DNA of 23,918 nt from a bacterium (GCA_020061965.1 JAGUXG010000230.1:1-23918); one strand, 5' to 3'. Shown: positions 8,109 to 16,199, counted from the stretch's first letter. Notes: generated from the letters alone by a model not told the origin. Numbers and translations are program-made.

Positions 8109-8509
8109 TATATCTTTATCTTCTGCTTTACCTTCTCACTCAACTCTTTTGCCTTAGTCTGCTTATTTTTATGAGGGGTATAGAAGCTTCTTATAGAGTA
8201 GATTCTATGGACTATCTCATCATAGGCATCTTTTGCCAGCTTATAATCGCCCTTTTCTTCAGATGCTTTGCCAATGGCAAATAGCCGTTCAATACTCTTA
8301 TTCACCCAGGGCGACCACGGCGTATAAAAAGAGATAACCGTGCCATGCCAGAGAATAGCCATAGGCATATCCCCTGCCCTTTCAGACTTCTCTGCCTCTT
8401 TGAATTCCCGCCAGGCTCTGTGCATCGTCTCTGCCCAGAACATAGCCACCATCACAAGTATTACCCCAACAATTGTTACTGTCCATCTAAAAACAGGATT
8501 CTCTCTCAT
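8108..8509 (-). CDS. Small membrane-anchored protein of unknown function upstream of asnB
   Basis: This 133-residue protein has one N-terminal transmembrane helix (WTVTIVGVILVMVAMFWAE, about residues 9-27). The rest is helical and rich in Trp and charged residues, including ASEEKGDYKLAKDAYDEIVH (about 85-104), which looks like a single TPR-like hairpin. The orientation suggests an N-in anchor with a periplasmic domain. I do not recognise a named family. The stop overlaps the asnB start by one base, suggesting co-translation. A -10-like TAAAAT lies only 6 nt before its ATG, so the mRNA may be leaderless. Confidence 0.75.
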   Translation of the reverse strand: MRENPVFRWTVTIVGVILVMVAMFWAETMHRAWREFKEAEKSERAGDMPMAILWHGTVISFYTPWSPWVNKSIERLFAIGKASEEKGDYKLAKDAYDEIVHRIYSIRSFYTPHKNKQTKAKELSEKVKQKIKI

Positions 8510-8515
8510 AACACT

Positions 8516-8545
8516 ATTTTACACAGAAACTCTCCTTTTTAGCAA
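8516..8545 (-). promoter_or_regulatory. Candidate promoter for the 133-aa gene and asnB
   Basis: On the minus strand TTGCTA (8545-8540), an 18-bp spacer and TAAAAT (8521-8516) precede the ATG at 8509 by 6 nt. Transcription would begin at or within a base or two of the start codon. The match to consensus is moderate. Confidence 0.45.
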
Positions 8546-8579
8546 ACAAAAATTTTGGAATGAAGACCAAAAAATGATC

Positions 8580-8608
8580 TGGACAAAATATAGCAAAGAA
8601 AATATACT
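8580..8608 (+). promoter_or_regulatory. Candidate promoter for the M16 peptidase operon
   Basis: TGGACA (8580-8585), a 17-bp spacer and TATACT (8603-8608) give a start near 8615 and a leader of about 37 nt before the ATG at 8652. It diverges from the asnB-side promoter within the 142-bp intergenic gap. Confidence 0.55.
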
Positions 8609-8651
8609 ACATCAAACTAAAAGCAGAAAGTTTTTTCTATCAAGACTATAA

Positions 8652-9923
8652 ATGAGAGATACCGAGAAGTTTCATAAAGAGTTCCTTTCCAATGGAATAA
8701 GGGTGGTAACAGAGGAAGTTTCTGGTGTCAGGTCTGCCACAGTTGGAATATGGGTGAATGTTGGCTCTACTAATGAGAAAGAAGGACTTGAAGGTGTATC
8801 TCATTTTGTGGAGCATATGATCTTCAAAGGCACACCAGAAAGGTCAGCCCGCGAGATATCAGAGACAATTGACAAGATAGGTGGAAATTTAGGGGCATTC
8901 ACTGCCAAAGAACAGACCTGTTATTATGTGAAGGTTGCTGGTGATCATATCGAGACTGCCATAATCCTTTTAGCTGATATTCTCAAAAATTCCCTATTTG
9001 TTGATGAGGAGTTTGAAAGAGAGAGATGTGTTATCCTTGAGGAGATAAGGATGTATGAGGATGCACCCGATGATCTTATCCATGATCTCTTTATCTCAAC
9101 TGCTATTTGCAACCATCAGTTAGGAAAACCAGTAATTGGAAATAATAAAAGTATAGTAGACCTTGAGAGAAAGGCTTTGGTTGATTACTATAAAAGCCAC
9201 TATACGCCTGAGAAGACCATCATCTCCATAGCAGGAAATATAGACCATATTAAGGTTATGAAGCTGCTATCTGAAAATTTTTCAAATTTTGCTGGGGAAG
9301 CCTGGTCATTAAATAATGGCAGACCTGAAATTAAACGTTCTATTACAAATAAAGAGAAGGATACAGAACAGGTTCATATCTGTCTTGGAACAAAGGGCGT
9401 TTCAGCCACAGCCCCTGAAAGGTTCACCCTCTCTCTTTTAGATACAATACTCGGTGGAGGAATGAGTTCAAGGCTCTTTTATGAGATACGGGAAAAGAGA
9501 GGTCTGGCCTATCATATAGCTTCTTACTCCTCTTTTTTTAGGCCTTGCGGTCTGTTTACTGTCTATTGTGGAACTTCTCCACAAAATCTTTCAGGGGTAA
9601 TATCTCTTATCACTGATGAATTCAAGAGGATAAAGAATGAATTAGTAGAAGAGAAGGAGTTTTCAAAGGCAAAGGAGCAATTAAAGGGTGGTTTGCTCTT
9701 GGCTTTAGAGAATACAGCCCATAGAATGAGCAGATTGGCAAAACAGGAGGCATATTTTGAAAGGTTCTTTTCAACAGATGAGATAATAGCAATGATAGAT
9801 ACAGTGACAGCAAAAGAGATTATTGGGCTTAGCCAGGAGCTATTTTGTCCTGAAACCTTATGTTGTGCTACAATCGGTCCCTTAAATAACAAAGAGATAG
9901 CTAAAATAGAGCTTTCTTGTTAA
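8652..9923 (+). CDS. M16-family zinc metallopeptidase
   Basis: This 423-residue protein belongs to the pitrilysin/processing-peptidase family. The inverted zinc motif HFVEH (residues 51-55, GVSHFVEHMIFKGT) and the downstream ligand region ILEEIRMYEDAPDD (about 129-140) are intact, so it should be catalytically active. The C-terminal half has the usual family segments (LGGGMSSRLFYEIREKRGLAY). The length fits the single-unit bacterial type, which dimerises. A stop codon lies directly upstream of ATG 8652, and there is no Shine-Dalgarno. It starts an apparent operon with the DUF212 and deacetylase genes. The substrate is unknown. Confidence 0.93.
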   Translation: MRDTEKFHKEFLSNGIRVVTEEVSGVRSATVGIWVNVGSTNEKEGLEGVSHFVEHMIFKGTPERSAREISETIDKIGGNLGAFTAKEQTCYYVKVAGDHIETAIILLADILKNSLFVDEEFERERCVILEEIRMYEDAPDDLIHDLFISTAICNHQLGKPVIGNNKSIVDLERKALVDYYKSHYTPEKTIISIAGNIDHIKVMKLLSENFSNFAGEAWSLNNGRPEIKRSITNKEKDTEQVHICLGTKGVSATAPERFTLSLLDTILGGGMSSRLFYEIREKRGLAYHIASYSSFFRPCGLFTVYCGTSPQNLSGVISLITDEFKRIKNELVEEKEFSKAKEQLKGGLLLALENTAHRMSRLAKQEAYFERFFSTDEIIAMIDTVTAKEIIGLSQELFCPETLCCATIGPLNNKEIAKIELSC

Positions 9924-9924
9924 A

Positions 9925-10356
9925 ATGACATCATTTATTGCTGTAATTAAATCTCCTATATTTCTTGCCCCGTTTTTAGCTTGGATAGTAGCTCAGCTTA
10001 TAAAGACTTTAATCTTTGCTGCGAAATATAAACGGTTTGATTTCAGGTCTTTGCTTAGGACCGGTGGGATGCCAAGCTCCCATGCCGGAGGAGCGGTTGC
10101 TCTGACTACAGCAGTTGGAAGAACCGAAGGGTGGACGAACCCTATTTTTATAGTCACCTTGGTCTTTACCTTCATCATTATGAATGATGCAGCAGGTGTG
10201 CGCAGGTCTGCAGGACAGCAAGCCAGGGTTTTGAATAAGATGCTTGAGGATGGAAGAGTAGATGCAGAGAGGGTAAAGGAGTTCTTGGGTCATACACCCA
10301 ATGAGGTCATAGTAGGTGGAGTATTGGGTGCTATCATTGGGGTTTTGTTGACATAA
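9925..10356 (+). CDS. Divergent PAP2 family (DUF212) membrane protein
   Basis: This 143-residue protein has about four hydrophobic segments. The family hallmarks are present: GGMPSSHAGG (about residues 47-56), NDAAGVRRSAGQQARVLN (about 87-104) and LGHTPNEVIVGGVLGA (about 121-136). They resemble the conserved sites of PAP2 acid phosphatases and imply an inner-membrane lipid phosphate phosphatase-like protein, though activity is not established for most relatives (YuiD type). The ATG is 1 bp after the M16 stop codon, so translation is probably coupled. Confidence 0.88.
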   Translation: MTSFIAVIKSPIFLAPFLAWIVAQLIKTLIFAAKYKRFDFRSLLRTGGMPSSHAGGAVALTTAVGRTEGWTNPIFIVTLVFTFIIMNDAAGVRRSAGQQARVLNKMLEDGRVDAERVKEFLGHTPNEVIVGGVLGAIIGVLLT

Positions 10357-10391
10357 AATAAACTATCTACATCACTTTTCATTCTAATTTT

Positions 10392-11288
10392 ATGAAAGTT
10401 GTTTATTCTCCTAATTACTATGTAGATATTGGCTCACATGTTTTTCCTATGGAGAAGTATGGGCTGATTATGGAACTACTCTTAAAGAATGGGATAATCC
10501 TGAAGGAGGATATTATTGAGCCTCAGCCTATGACAGATGGTGGCTTGCTTTTAGTTCATACAGGGGAGTACCTTAATAAGCTATATAGAGGCACTTTAAG
10601 CCATCGTGAGCAGGCAATACTTGAGCTGCCTTATTCTTCAAAGGTATTCAAGACATTCCGCTGTGCTTGTAGTGGAACAACCATGGCGGCAAAGTTGGCA
10701 TTAAGGGATGGATGTGGGATAAATGTTGGAGGGGGTTTCCATCATGCCTATCCTGATCATGGAGAGGGTTTCTGTCTTTTGAATGATATAGCTGTGGGGA
10801 TACGGGTGCTTCAGCATGAAAATATGATAAAAAAGGCATTGGTTCTTGATTGTGATCTCCACCAAGGAAATGGAACAGCCTTTATATTCAAAGACGACCC
10901 TTCTTGTTATACATATTCTATTCATCAGGAGAACATCTACCCATTAAGAAAAGAGAAGAGCAACCGCGATGTGAATCTTAGACCTGGAACATCCGAAGAA
11001 GAGTATCTTGAAATTTTAGAGGAAGATGTCCTGCGGATAATGAATAAGGTAAAACCTGATCTTATCGTCTATGTGGCTGGGGCGGATCCATATTACGATG
11101 ATCAACTAGGGGGTCTAAAGCTTACAATGGAAGGATTTATAAGGAGGGATGAGATAGTCTTTGAACCTGCAAAAAAGAATAAGGTGCCAGTGGTTTTGGT
11201 CTTGGCAGGAGGGTATGCCCATAAACTTGAAGATACTGTTCAGATTCATTATAATGCTATAAAGAAGGTAATGGAATTGTTTAGATGA
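10392..11288 (+). CDS. Histone-deacetylase-family (acetoin utilisation AcuC-like) hydrolase
   Basis: This 298-residue zinc hydrolase of the arginase/deacetylase fold removes acetyl groups from small amides or lysines. The catalytic segments are intact: GGGFHHAYPDHGEGFCLLND (about residues 113-132, including the His-His dyad), DCDLHQGNGT (about 153-162, Asp and His zinc ligands) and AGADPYYDDQLGG (about 229-241, the third ligand). It follows the DUF212 gene by 35 bp with no promoter or Shine-Dalgarno visible and is probably the last gene of the operon. The substrate is not predictable; bacterial relatives act on polyamines, acetoin-pathway proteins or natural products. Confidence 0.9.
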   Translation: MKVVYSPNYYVDIGSHVFPMEKYGLIMELLLKNGIILKEDIIEPQPMTDGGLLLVHTGEYLNKLYRGTLSHREQAILELPYSSKVFKTFRCACSGTTMAAKLALRDGCGINVGGGFHHAYPDHGEGFCLLNDIAVGIRVLQHENMIKKALVLDCDLHQGNGTAFIFKDDPSCYTYSIHQENIYPLRKEKSNRDVNLRPGTSEEEYLEILEEDVLRIMNKVKPDLIVYVAGADPYYDDQLGGLKLTMEGFIRRDEIVFEPAKKNKVPVVLVLAGGYAHKLEDTVQIHYNAIKKVMELFR

Positions 11289-11297
11289 GATAAAATA

Positions 11298-11325
11298 GCT
11301 GAAAGCTGAGTGCTGATAGCTGAAA
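11298..11325 (+). repeat. Heptamer tandem repeat, unit GCTGANN
   Basis: Four perfectly phased 7-bp units (gctgaaa, gctgagt, gctgata, gctgaaa) lie 10 bp after the deacetylase stop codon. The sequence differs from the other heptamer arrays in the window but the period is the same. Confidence 0.7.
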
Positions 11326-11377
11326 ACTATTTATACTCAAGAAACACGAAGTTTACCGAAAAAATATGTGATAAAGG

Positions 11378-11447
11378 GGAGGATAGGATTCAAGGGCCTA
11401 AGTGATGGATCTCCTTGATCTCATCTCATCCTTGACGCCTCTCCTCC
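11378..11447. repeat. Imperfect inverted repeat upstream of tRNA-Leu
   Basis: An 18-bp arm at 11378-11395 pairs with 11430-11447 with three mismatches and a 34-nt loop. TCCTTGA-like motifs recur on the right side. It could end the deacetylase operon transcript, but it lacks a clear U-tract. I see no gene in 11289-11502. Confidence 0.5.
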
Positions 11448-11502
11448 TTGAACCCTTTTAAGAACAAAATTTTTGCCAGACTTGATTTCTTCTCGGTATA
11501 GA

Positions 11503-11584
11503 GCCGGGATGGTGGAACTGGCAGACACGTGCGTTTAAGGGGCGCATGGGGTAACCTGTGCGGGTTCGAGTCCCGCTCCCGGCA
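11503..11584 (+). tRNA. tRNA-Leu, anticodon AAG by folding
   Basis: The acceptor stem GCCGGGA (11503-11509) pairs with TCCCGGC (11577-11583), with discriminator A. The D arm reads GTGGAACTGGCAGACAC, as in class II leucine tRNAs. The anticodon stem TGCGT/GCGCA closes a 7-nt loop TTAAGGG, giving AAG at positions 34-36 and G37. A long variable arm (TGGGGTAACCTGT) and the T arm GCGGG-TTCGAGT-CCCGC follow. CCA is not encoded. An alternative UAA reading needs a G-G mismatch in the stem and lacks the A37 usual for UAA. AAG is unusual in bacteria and would need A34-to-inosine editing by TadA for full decoding. Confidence 0.93.
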
Positions 11585-11621
11585 TTTGAAGAAAAGATTA
11601 ACCACTTAAGAGACAGAATTT

Positions 11622-11674
11622 GCGATTTTAGATTTTAGATTTGCGATTTATTTCAATCCAAAATCTAAAATTAT
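11622..11674 (+). repeat. Heptamer array (NNGATTT) with an inverted partner, upstream of ilvB
   Basis: Four 7-bp units (gcgattt, tagattt, tagattt, gcgattt; 11622-11649) are followed at about 11658-11671 by the inverse sequence ccaaaatctaaaat. The two can pair as a hairpin. It lies in the ilvB leader, where attenuation-type control is possible, but I see no leader peptide or U-tract supporting it. Confidence 0.6.
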
Positions 11675-11714
11675 CGTGTGCCTCGGTGGTATATATTTCC
11701 TATATCTTAAAAAA

Positions 11715-13385
11715 ATGAAACAAGGTGCTGAGATTTTAATTGATACGCTTCTTAAAGAAGGGGTAGAGACAATATTCGGGTATCAGGGAGGAGCGGTTCT
11801 GCCTATATTTGATGTTCTGTATCGGACAAAGGAGCTGAGGGTTGTCTTAGTGAGGCACGAGCAGGCAGCAGCCCATGCTGCAGATGGTTATGCCAGGGCT
11901 ACAGGCAAAGTTGGGGTTTGCTTGGCTACTTCAGGACCTGGGTCAACAAACTTAGTTACAGGTATTGCCACAGCCTATATGGATTCTATTCCAATCATAG
12001 CTCTAACCGGACAGGTTCCCAGCACAATGATTGGCAATGATGCCTTTCAGGAGGCAGACATCGTTGGTATAACCAGACCAATAACCAAGCAAAACTACTT
12101 AGTAAAAAGGGTAGAAGATCTTGGCAGACTAGTGAAAGAGGCGTTTTATATAGCCAGATCAGGAAGACCAGGACCTGTTTTGATCGATATTCCAAAAGAT
12201 GTTTCCACCAATAAGTGCAAATCAAAGATATTGGAGGCTGTCTCCTTACGAAGCTATAACCCCACCTACAAAGGTCATTCACTTCAAATAAAGAGGGCAA
12301 CAGAGGCAATAGCAAGGGCAAAAAAGCCTGTCATTTATGCTGGTGGTGGTGTCATTTCATCTAATGCATCAGACAAATTGAAGGAGCTTGTTGAAAAAAC
12401 CCATATTCCAGTCACAAATACCTTGATGGGTCTTGGTTCCTTCCCAGCAGCTCACCCATTATTCATTGGAATGCTTGGTATGCACGGCACAAAGTATGCA
12501 AATTTTGCTGTCAGTGAGGCAGACCTACTTATAGCTATTGGCGCCAGGTTTGATGACAGAATTACTGGAAAGATGGAGGAGTTTGCCAAAAGCGCAACAA
12601 TCATTCACATTGACATTGACCCTTCAGAGATAAGCAAGAATATCAAGTGCCATATCCCGATTGTCGGAGATGTGGGTCTCATTCTGGAGGAGTTGAACAA
12701 AATAATTTCACCTCCAGAGATTTCTGAGTGGCTTTCCAAGATCTCTGAGTGGAAGAAAGATTACCCGCTCACCTATAAGGAAGATGGCGAGCTAAGACCC
12801 CAGTATGTTATAGAAGAGATTTGCAAGCTCACAAATGGAGAGGCCATTATTACCACTGAGGTCGGACAGAACCAGATGTGGGCGGCGCAATACTATAAGT
12901 TTAACAAGCCCAGAAGGTTTTTATCCTCAGGTGGGCTTGGCACGATGGGATATGGGTTTCCTGCAGCAATCGGCGCTCAGGTTGCAAATCCAGGTGCAAT
13001 TGTCTTTGATATTGCTGGGGATGGCTCTATCCAGATGAATATTCAGGAGTTAGCTACCTGTGTTCAAGAGAAACTTCCGGTAAAAATAGCTATATTGAAC
13101 AATCAATATTTGGGCATGGTGAGGCAGTGGCAGGAGCTATTTTATGACAAGAGATATTCCCATACCGATATCAGCGTTGCCCCTGATTTTGTGAAATTGG
13201 CTGAGGCTTATGGGATATTAGGAATCAGGGTGGATAAAAAAGAGGATGTTGAAAAGGCGATAAAGAAGGCTTTAGCCTATAAGGGTCCAGTCTTGCTTGA
13301 TTTTCGGATATGCCGCTTGGAGAATGTCTTCCCGATGGTTCCAGCAGGTGCTGCCTTGACTCAAATGGTGGATGGGATTGCTTAA
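11715..13385 (+). CDS. ilvB: Acetolactate (acetohydroxyacid) synthase large subunit
   Basis: This catalytic subunit condenses pyruvate with pyruvate or 2-ketobutyrate as the first common step of branched-chain amino acid synthesis, using ThDP, Mg2+ and FAD. The product is 556 aa. The N-terminal ThDP domain has FGYQGGAVLPIFD and the catalytic Glu49 in VRHEQAAAHAADGYARATGK. The middle domain carries ARFDDRITG. The C-terminal ThDP/Mg site begins GDGSIQMN near residue 435 and ends in NNQYLGMVRQWQ. I chose ATG 11715 (MKQGAEILID) over a GTG at 11676, which would add 13 unconserved residues. The small subunit gene follows after a repeat element. No Shine-Dalgarno is visible. Confidence 0.96.
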   Translation: MKQGAEILIDTLLKEGVETIFGYQGGAVLPIFDVLYRTKELRVVLVRHEQAAAHAADGYARATGKVGVCLATSGPGSTNLVTGIATAYMDSIPIIALTGQVPSTMIGNDAFQEADIVGITRPITKQNYLVKRVEDLGRLVKEAFYIARSGRPGPVLIDIPKDVSTNKCKSKILEAVSLRSYNPTYKGHSLQIKRATEAIARAKKPVIYAGGGVISSNASDKLKELVEKTHIPVTNTLMGLGSFPAAHPLFIGMLGMHGTKYANFAVSEADLLIAIGARFDDRITGKMEEFAKSATIIHIDIDPSEISKNIKCHIPIVGDVGLILEELNKIISPPEISEWLSKISEWKKDYPLTYKEDGELRPQYVIEEICKLTNGEAIITTEVGQNQMWAAQYYKFNKPRRFLSSGGLGTMGYGFPAAIGAQVANPGAIVFDIAGDGSIQMNIQELATCVQEKLPVKIAILNNQYLGMVRQWQELFYDKRYSHTDISVAPDFVKLAEAYGILGIRVDKKEDVEKAIKKALAYKGPVLLDFRICRLENVFPMVPAGAALTQMVDGIA

Positions 13386-13404
13386 ATTAGGTCTTATAAG
13401 ACTT

Positions 13405-13556
13405 ATACCCAAAAGCAACAGGTTTGCTAAGATTTTTGTTGTAGGTTGTAAGTTGTAGGTTGAAGAAGCAGAAGAGATTAAGATCCAAACCTACAACTTA
13501 CAACATCTTAAACTTACAACCTCAGGCTCTCTTTGTAAACCTGATTACTTGGGTAT
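13405..13556. mobile_element. MITE-like palindromic element, copy 1 (between ilvB and ilvN)
   Basis: This ~152-bp element is bounded by imperfect ~28-bp terminal inverted repeats starting ATACCCAA and containing CAGGTTT (13405-13432 against 13529-13556). Inside, four GTTGTAG-type heptamers (13438-13465) lead into an exact 17-bp inverted repeat (13445-13461 with 13488-13504). A clearly homologous copy in the same orientation lies at 21873-22020. It has no coding capacity, so if mobile it needs a transposase elsewhere. I see no clear target duplication. It separates ilvB from ilvN by 193 bp. Confidence 0.8.
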
Positions 13557-13578
13557 GTATGACCTATCATAAAATAAA

Positions 13579-14055
13579 ATGAGACACATAATATCTGTTC
13601 TGGTTGAGAATAAGTTTGGGGTTCTGGCAAGGGTGGCAGGTCTATTTTCTGGAAGGGGTTATAATATTGATTCGCTCTGTGTTGCCCCGACAGATGATCC
13701 AACTGTCTCTCGGATGACTATTGTTACTGCCGGAGATGAGAAGATTATTGAGCAGATAGAGAAGCAACTGAATAAATTGGTTGATACTATCAAGGTTTCT
13801 GACCTCACCCATACAACCCATGTAGAGAGGGAACTTCTATTAGTCAAGGTCCGACACAAGGGGAAAAGGTCAGAGGTTATAGAGATTGCCGATATATTCA
13901 GGGCAAAGATCATTGATGTGGCGAAAGACTATATAACCCTTGAGATGACTGGGGATGAGGAGAAGCTTTCTGGTCTCATAGACCTCTTAAAATCCTTTGA
14001 GATTGTAGAGCTTATCAGGACAGGGAAAGTGGCTATAACCAGGGCAGAGAAATAG
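13579..14055 (+). CDS. ilvN: Acetolactate synthase small (regulatory) subunit
   Basis: This 158-residue subunit activates the large subunit and confers valine feedback inhibition. The N-terminal ACT domain is typical (ISVLVENKFGVLARVAGLFS, GRGYNIDSL, SRMTIVTAGD). The C-terminal half (ERELLLVKVR...EIADIFRAKIIDV...LEMTGDEEKL) matches the IlvH/IlvN family in order and length. The last residues (LIRTGKVAITRAEK) are the usual end. It follows ilvB across the palindromic element, and the second O-antigen-ligase gene starts 15 bp later. Confidence 0.96.
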   Translation: MRHIISVLVENKFGVLARVAGLFSGRGYNIDSLCVAPTDDPTVSRMTIVTAGDEKIIEQIEKQLNKLVDTIKVSDLTHTTHVERELLLVKVRHKGKRSEVIEIADIFRAKIIDVAKDYITLEMTGDEEKLSGLIDLLKSFEIVELIRTGKVAITRAEK

Positions 14056-14070
14056 TCTTTATAGAAAGAG

Positions 14071-16095
14071 ATGAACCTGAAAAATCCAGAAAGCTACGCA
14101 AAAGTTATAGAATATTTACTCTTCGCCGCACTTATTGGTGTGCCACTTTACTATGACACCAATATCTACCTGACCTTTGACCTATCCAAGGCTCTTCTTC
14201 TGAGGTGTCTTGCCCTCTTCATATTATGGGTCTGCCTGGCAAAAATGATATTCCTGCCTCGACTTAAAAGAAGTCCGCTTGACTGGCCTGTCCTTGCTTT
14301 TCTTGTCATAACCATACTTTCTACTCTTTTCTCTGTAAGCCCTTGGGTGAGTTTCCTCGGAACATACAGAAGGTTTGAGGGGCTCGTCACCTTTCTTTGT
14401 TATATCATTACCTTTTATTCTGTGATAAACTTTGTCAGATTGAACAGGGTGAATAGCTTCTTCAAGGTGATTGTCATAGTAGGGGTTATCTCTGGCCTCT
14501 ATGGGATATACCAATGGCTTGGAGGTGAGGCTGGAAAATGGCAGGCAGGTGTCATTCCCCTATCCTTCTTTGGCAATCAGAACTTTCTGGCAGCATATTT
14601 GGTCATGGCAATTCCCTTAAGTCTCACACTTTACCTTGCCGTAGACAAGAAGAAAAAGAGCAAAGCCAATATCTTCTGGCTGATATCTTTCTTAACACTT
14701 AGCCTTAGCCTTCTTATTACAAAAACAAGGGGTGGCTGGGTCGGATTTGGTCTGAGCATACCTGTATTCTTCCTTTTAGCAGGAAAGTCTATTTTGAAAA
14801 AGAGAGAGGCAAAGACTCTTGGAACAATAACTTTAATTGCCTTCATTGTCCTTTGTCTGAACCCCTCAACATCTCCCATAAAGAGGCTGATGTCAACTTT
14901 TGAGAAGAAAGAAAAAGGGCTTGCCATTGCTGGAACAGCCCTTGAGCGACTCTATCTCTGGCAGGCAGGGATACGGACAACCCTGGCTTACCCATTATTT
15001 GGTTGTGGAATAGAGGCAATGAGACTTGCCTATCCAAAGTATGAACCAAAGGAACTTGAGGTTGTTGGAGGTCATAATGTGAAGGCAGACAGGAGTCATA
15101 ATGAGACGATTGATATGGGTGTAACTCGGGGAATTACAGGTCTTATCATTTACTTCTGGTTCTGGTTGGCTATAGGATCTCTGGTTCTGGCAATACGAAA
15201 AAAGGATAGATTGATGGCAGCAGGCTTGGGTGCAGGCTTTCTCGCCTATTTCCTACAAGGTCAATTTAACTTTTCTATGGTCTCATATACTACTACCTTC
15301 TGGATTCTTCTGGGCTTGGCAGCCCTTCTTCTAATAAAAGAAGAGAAGGTGAAGATCCAGAGAATATCTATCTTAAGTGCAAAATGGGCTGGATTTGGTA
15401 TTGGATCAGTCTTTATAATCTTGGGGCTCGTCTCCATCATCCCTATTTACACTGCTGACTTCCATTTCAAGAAGGCTATTAGTGCAAAGGAGTCAGGTCA
15501 ATTTGACAATGCTATACTCTGGTCTGAAAAAGCCTTGTCTTATCACCCAAAGGAGGTCTATTACTACGAGACCCTCTGTGAATCCCTATTTATGAAAGCA
15601 CAAAGTTCCTCTGGGCAAAAGCAAAGAGATTGGGCAGATAAATGTTTTGATGCGGCACACAGAGCTCTGGCTATCACTCCAACCAATGGCTTCTTCTATA
15701 ATCTCCTGGGAGGTCTTCATACTATTCTCTATCTTGGAGGTGATGAGAAAGAGGCAGAGCTTGCTATTAAAGATTACAGAAAGGCTTTAGAGCTTATGCC
15801 CATATTCACTGAAGCCTATCTGAACATGGCCATCATTTACAAGAAGCAGGGAAAGACTGATGAAATGATAGACTGCTATAAAAAGATATTAGAGATAAAC
15901 CCAGGTCACACCTTCGCATCCTTGAGCCTTGGGGATATATACCTCAGTCTAAAAAGACCAGAGGAGGCTTTGAAAGAGTATGAGAGGGCATCTAGTTCAG
16001 CCAAGATAGAGATGGAAAGGTATCCGCAAGAGAAAGAGAGGTTTTTCTCTATGAAAGGCTATGCTGACTCTATGGTCTCTGGCCTGAAAAGGTGA
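14071..16095 (+). CDS. O-antigen ligase/Wzy-like membrane protein with C-terminal TPRs (paralogue 2)
   Basis: This 674-residue protein has the same build as the genes at 1709 and 19581. Hydrophobic helices span about residues 15-460, and TPR repeats span about 490-650 (e.g. AIKDYRKALELMPIFTEAYL, KKQGKTDEMIDCYKKILEIN). Shared landmarks are VPLYYD, FLGTYRRFEGL, FGNQNFLAAYLVM, KTRGGWVGFG, RLYLWQAGIRTTLAYPLFG (about 290-310) and RSHNETIDMG (about 340). Such proteins join or polymerise glycans on the outer face of the inner membrane. It starts 15 bp after ilvN and is probably cotranscribed with it, although the functions are unrelated. Ligase, polymerase and protein-glycosyltransferase roles cannot be told apart here. 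Confidence 0.85.
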   Translation: MNLKNPESYAKVIEYLLFAALIGVPLYYDTNIYLTFDLSKALLLRCLALFILWVCLAKMIFLPRLKRSPLDWPVLAFLVITILSTLFSVSPWVSFLGTYRRFEGLVTFLCYIITFYSVINFVRLNRVNSFFKVIVIVGVISGLYGIYQWLGGEAGKWQAGVIPLSFFGNQNFLAAYLVMAIPLSLTLYLAVDKKKKSKANIFWLISFLTLSLSLLITKTRGGWVGFGLSIPVFFLLAGKSILKKREAKTLGTITLIAFIVLCLNPSTSPIKRLMSTFEKKEKGLAIAGTALERLYLWQAGIRTTLAYPLFGCGIEAMRLAYPKYEPKELEVVGGHNVKADRSHNETIDMGVTRGITGLIIYFWFWLAIGSLVLAIRKKDRLMAAGLGAGFLAYFLQGQFNFSMVSYTTTFWILLGLAALLLIKEEKVKIQRISILSAKWAGFGIGSVFIILGLVSIIPIYTADFHFKKAISAKESGQFDNAILWSEKALSYHPKEVYYYETLCESLFMKAQSSSGQKQRDWADKCFDAAHRALAITPTNGFFYNLLGGLHTILYLGGDEKEAELAIKDYRKALELMPIFTEAYLNMAIIYKKQGKTDEMIDCYKKILEINPGHTFASLSLGDIYLSLKRPEEALKEYERASSSAKIEMERYPQEKERFFSMKGYADSMVSGLKR

Positions 16096-16110
16096 CTATT
16101 TATAGAGAGT

Positions 16111-16199
16111 GAAGTGCAAGGCAATCAGGTTACTGGCAATCAGTCATCAGATGATCGGTCTTACAGATTACTAGTTACCGATCACCAGACTTCCACTTC
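16111..16199. repeat. Long imperfect palindrome with heptamer-like units
   Basis: GAAGTG at 16111-16116 pairs with CACTTC at 16194-16199. The interior continues as an imperfect inverted repeat (AATCAGGT/TACTGG-like units against their complements). On the minus strand, 7-bp units such as GGTAACT, AGTAATC and TGTAAGA can be phased. It lies between the convergent paralogue 2 and DHH genes, so it may act as a bidirectional transcript end. Confidence 0.6.

Noticed and set aside
11497..11502. TATAGA as a -10 box for tRNA-Leu
   Set aside because: It touches the first base of the tRNA, so transcription would start inside the tRNA.
13405..13556. CRISPR array or riboswitch interpretation of the ilvB-ilvN gap
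   Set aside because: The heptamers are contiguous without spacers, and a full homologous copy with the same terminal inverted repeats occurs beside prfB, which fits a dispersed repeat element better.
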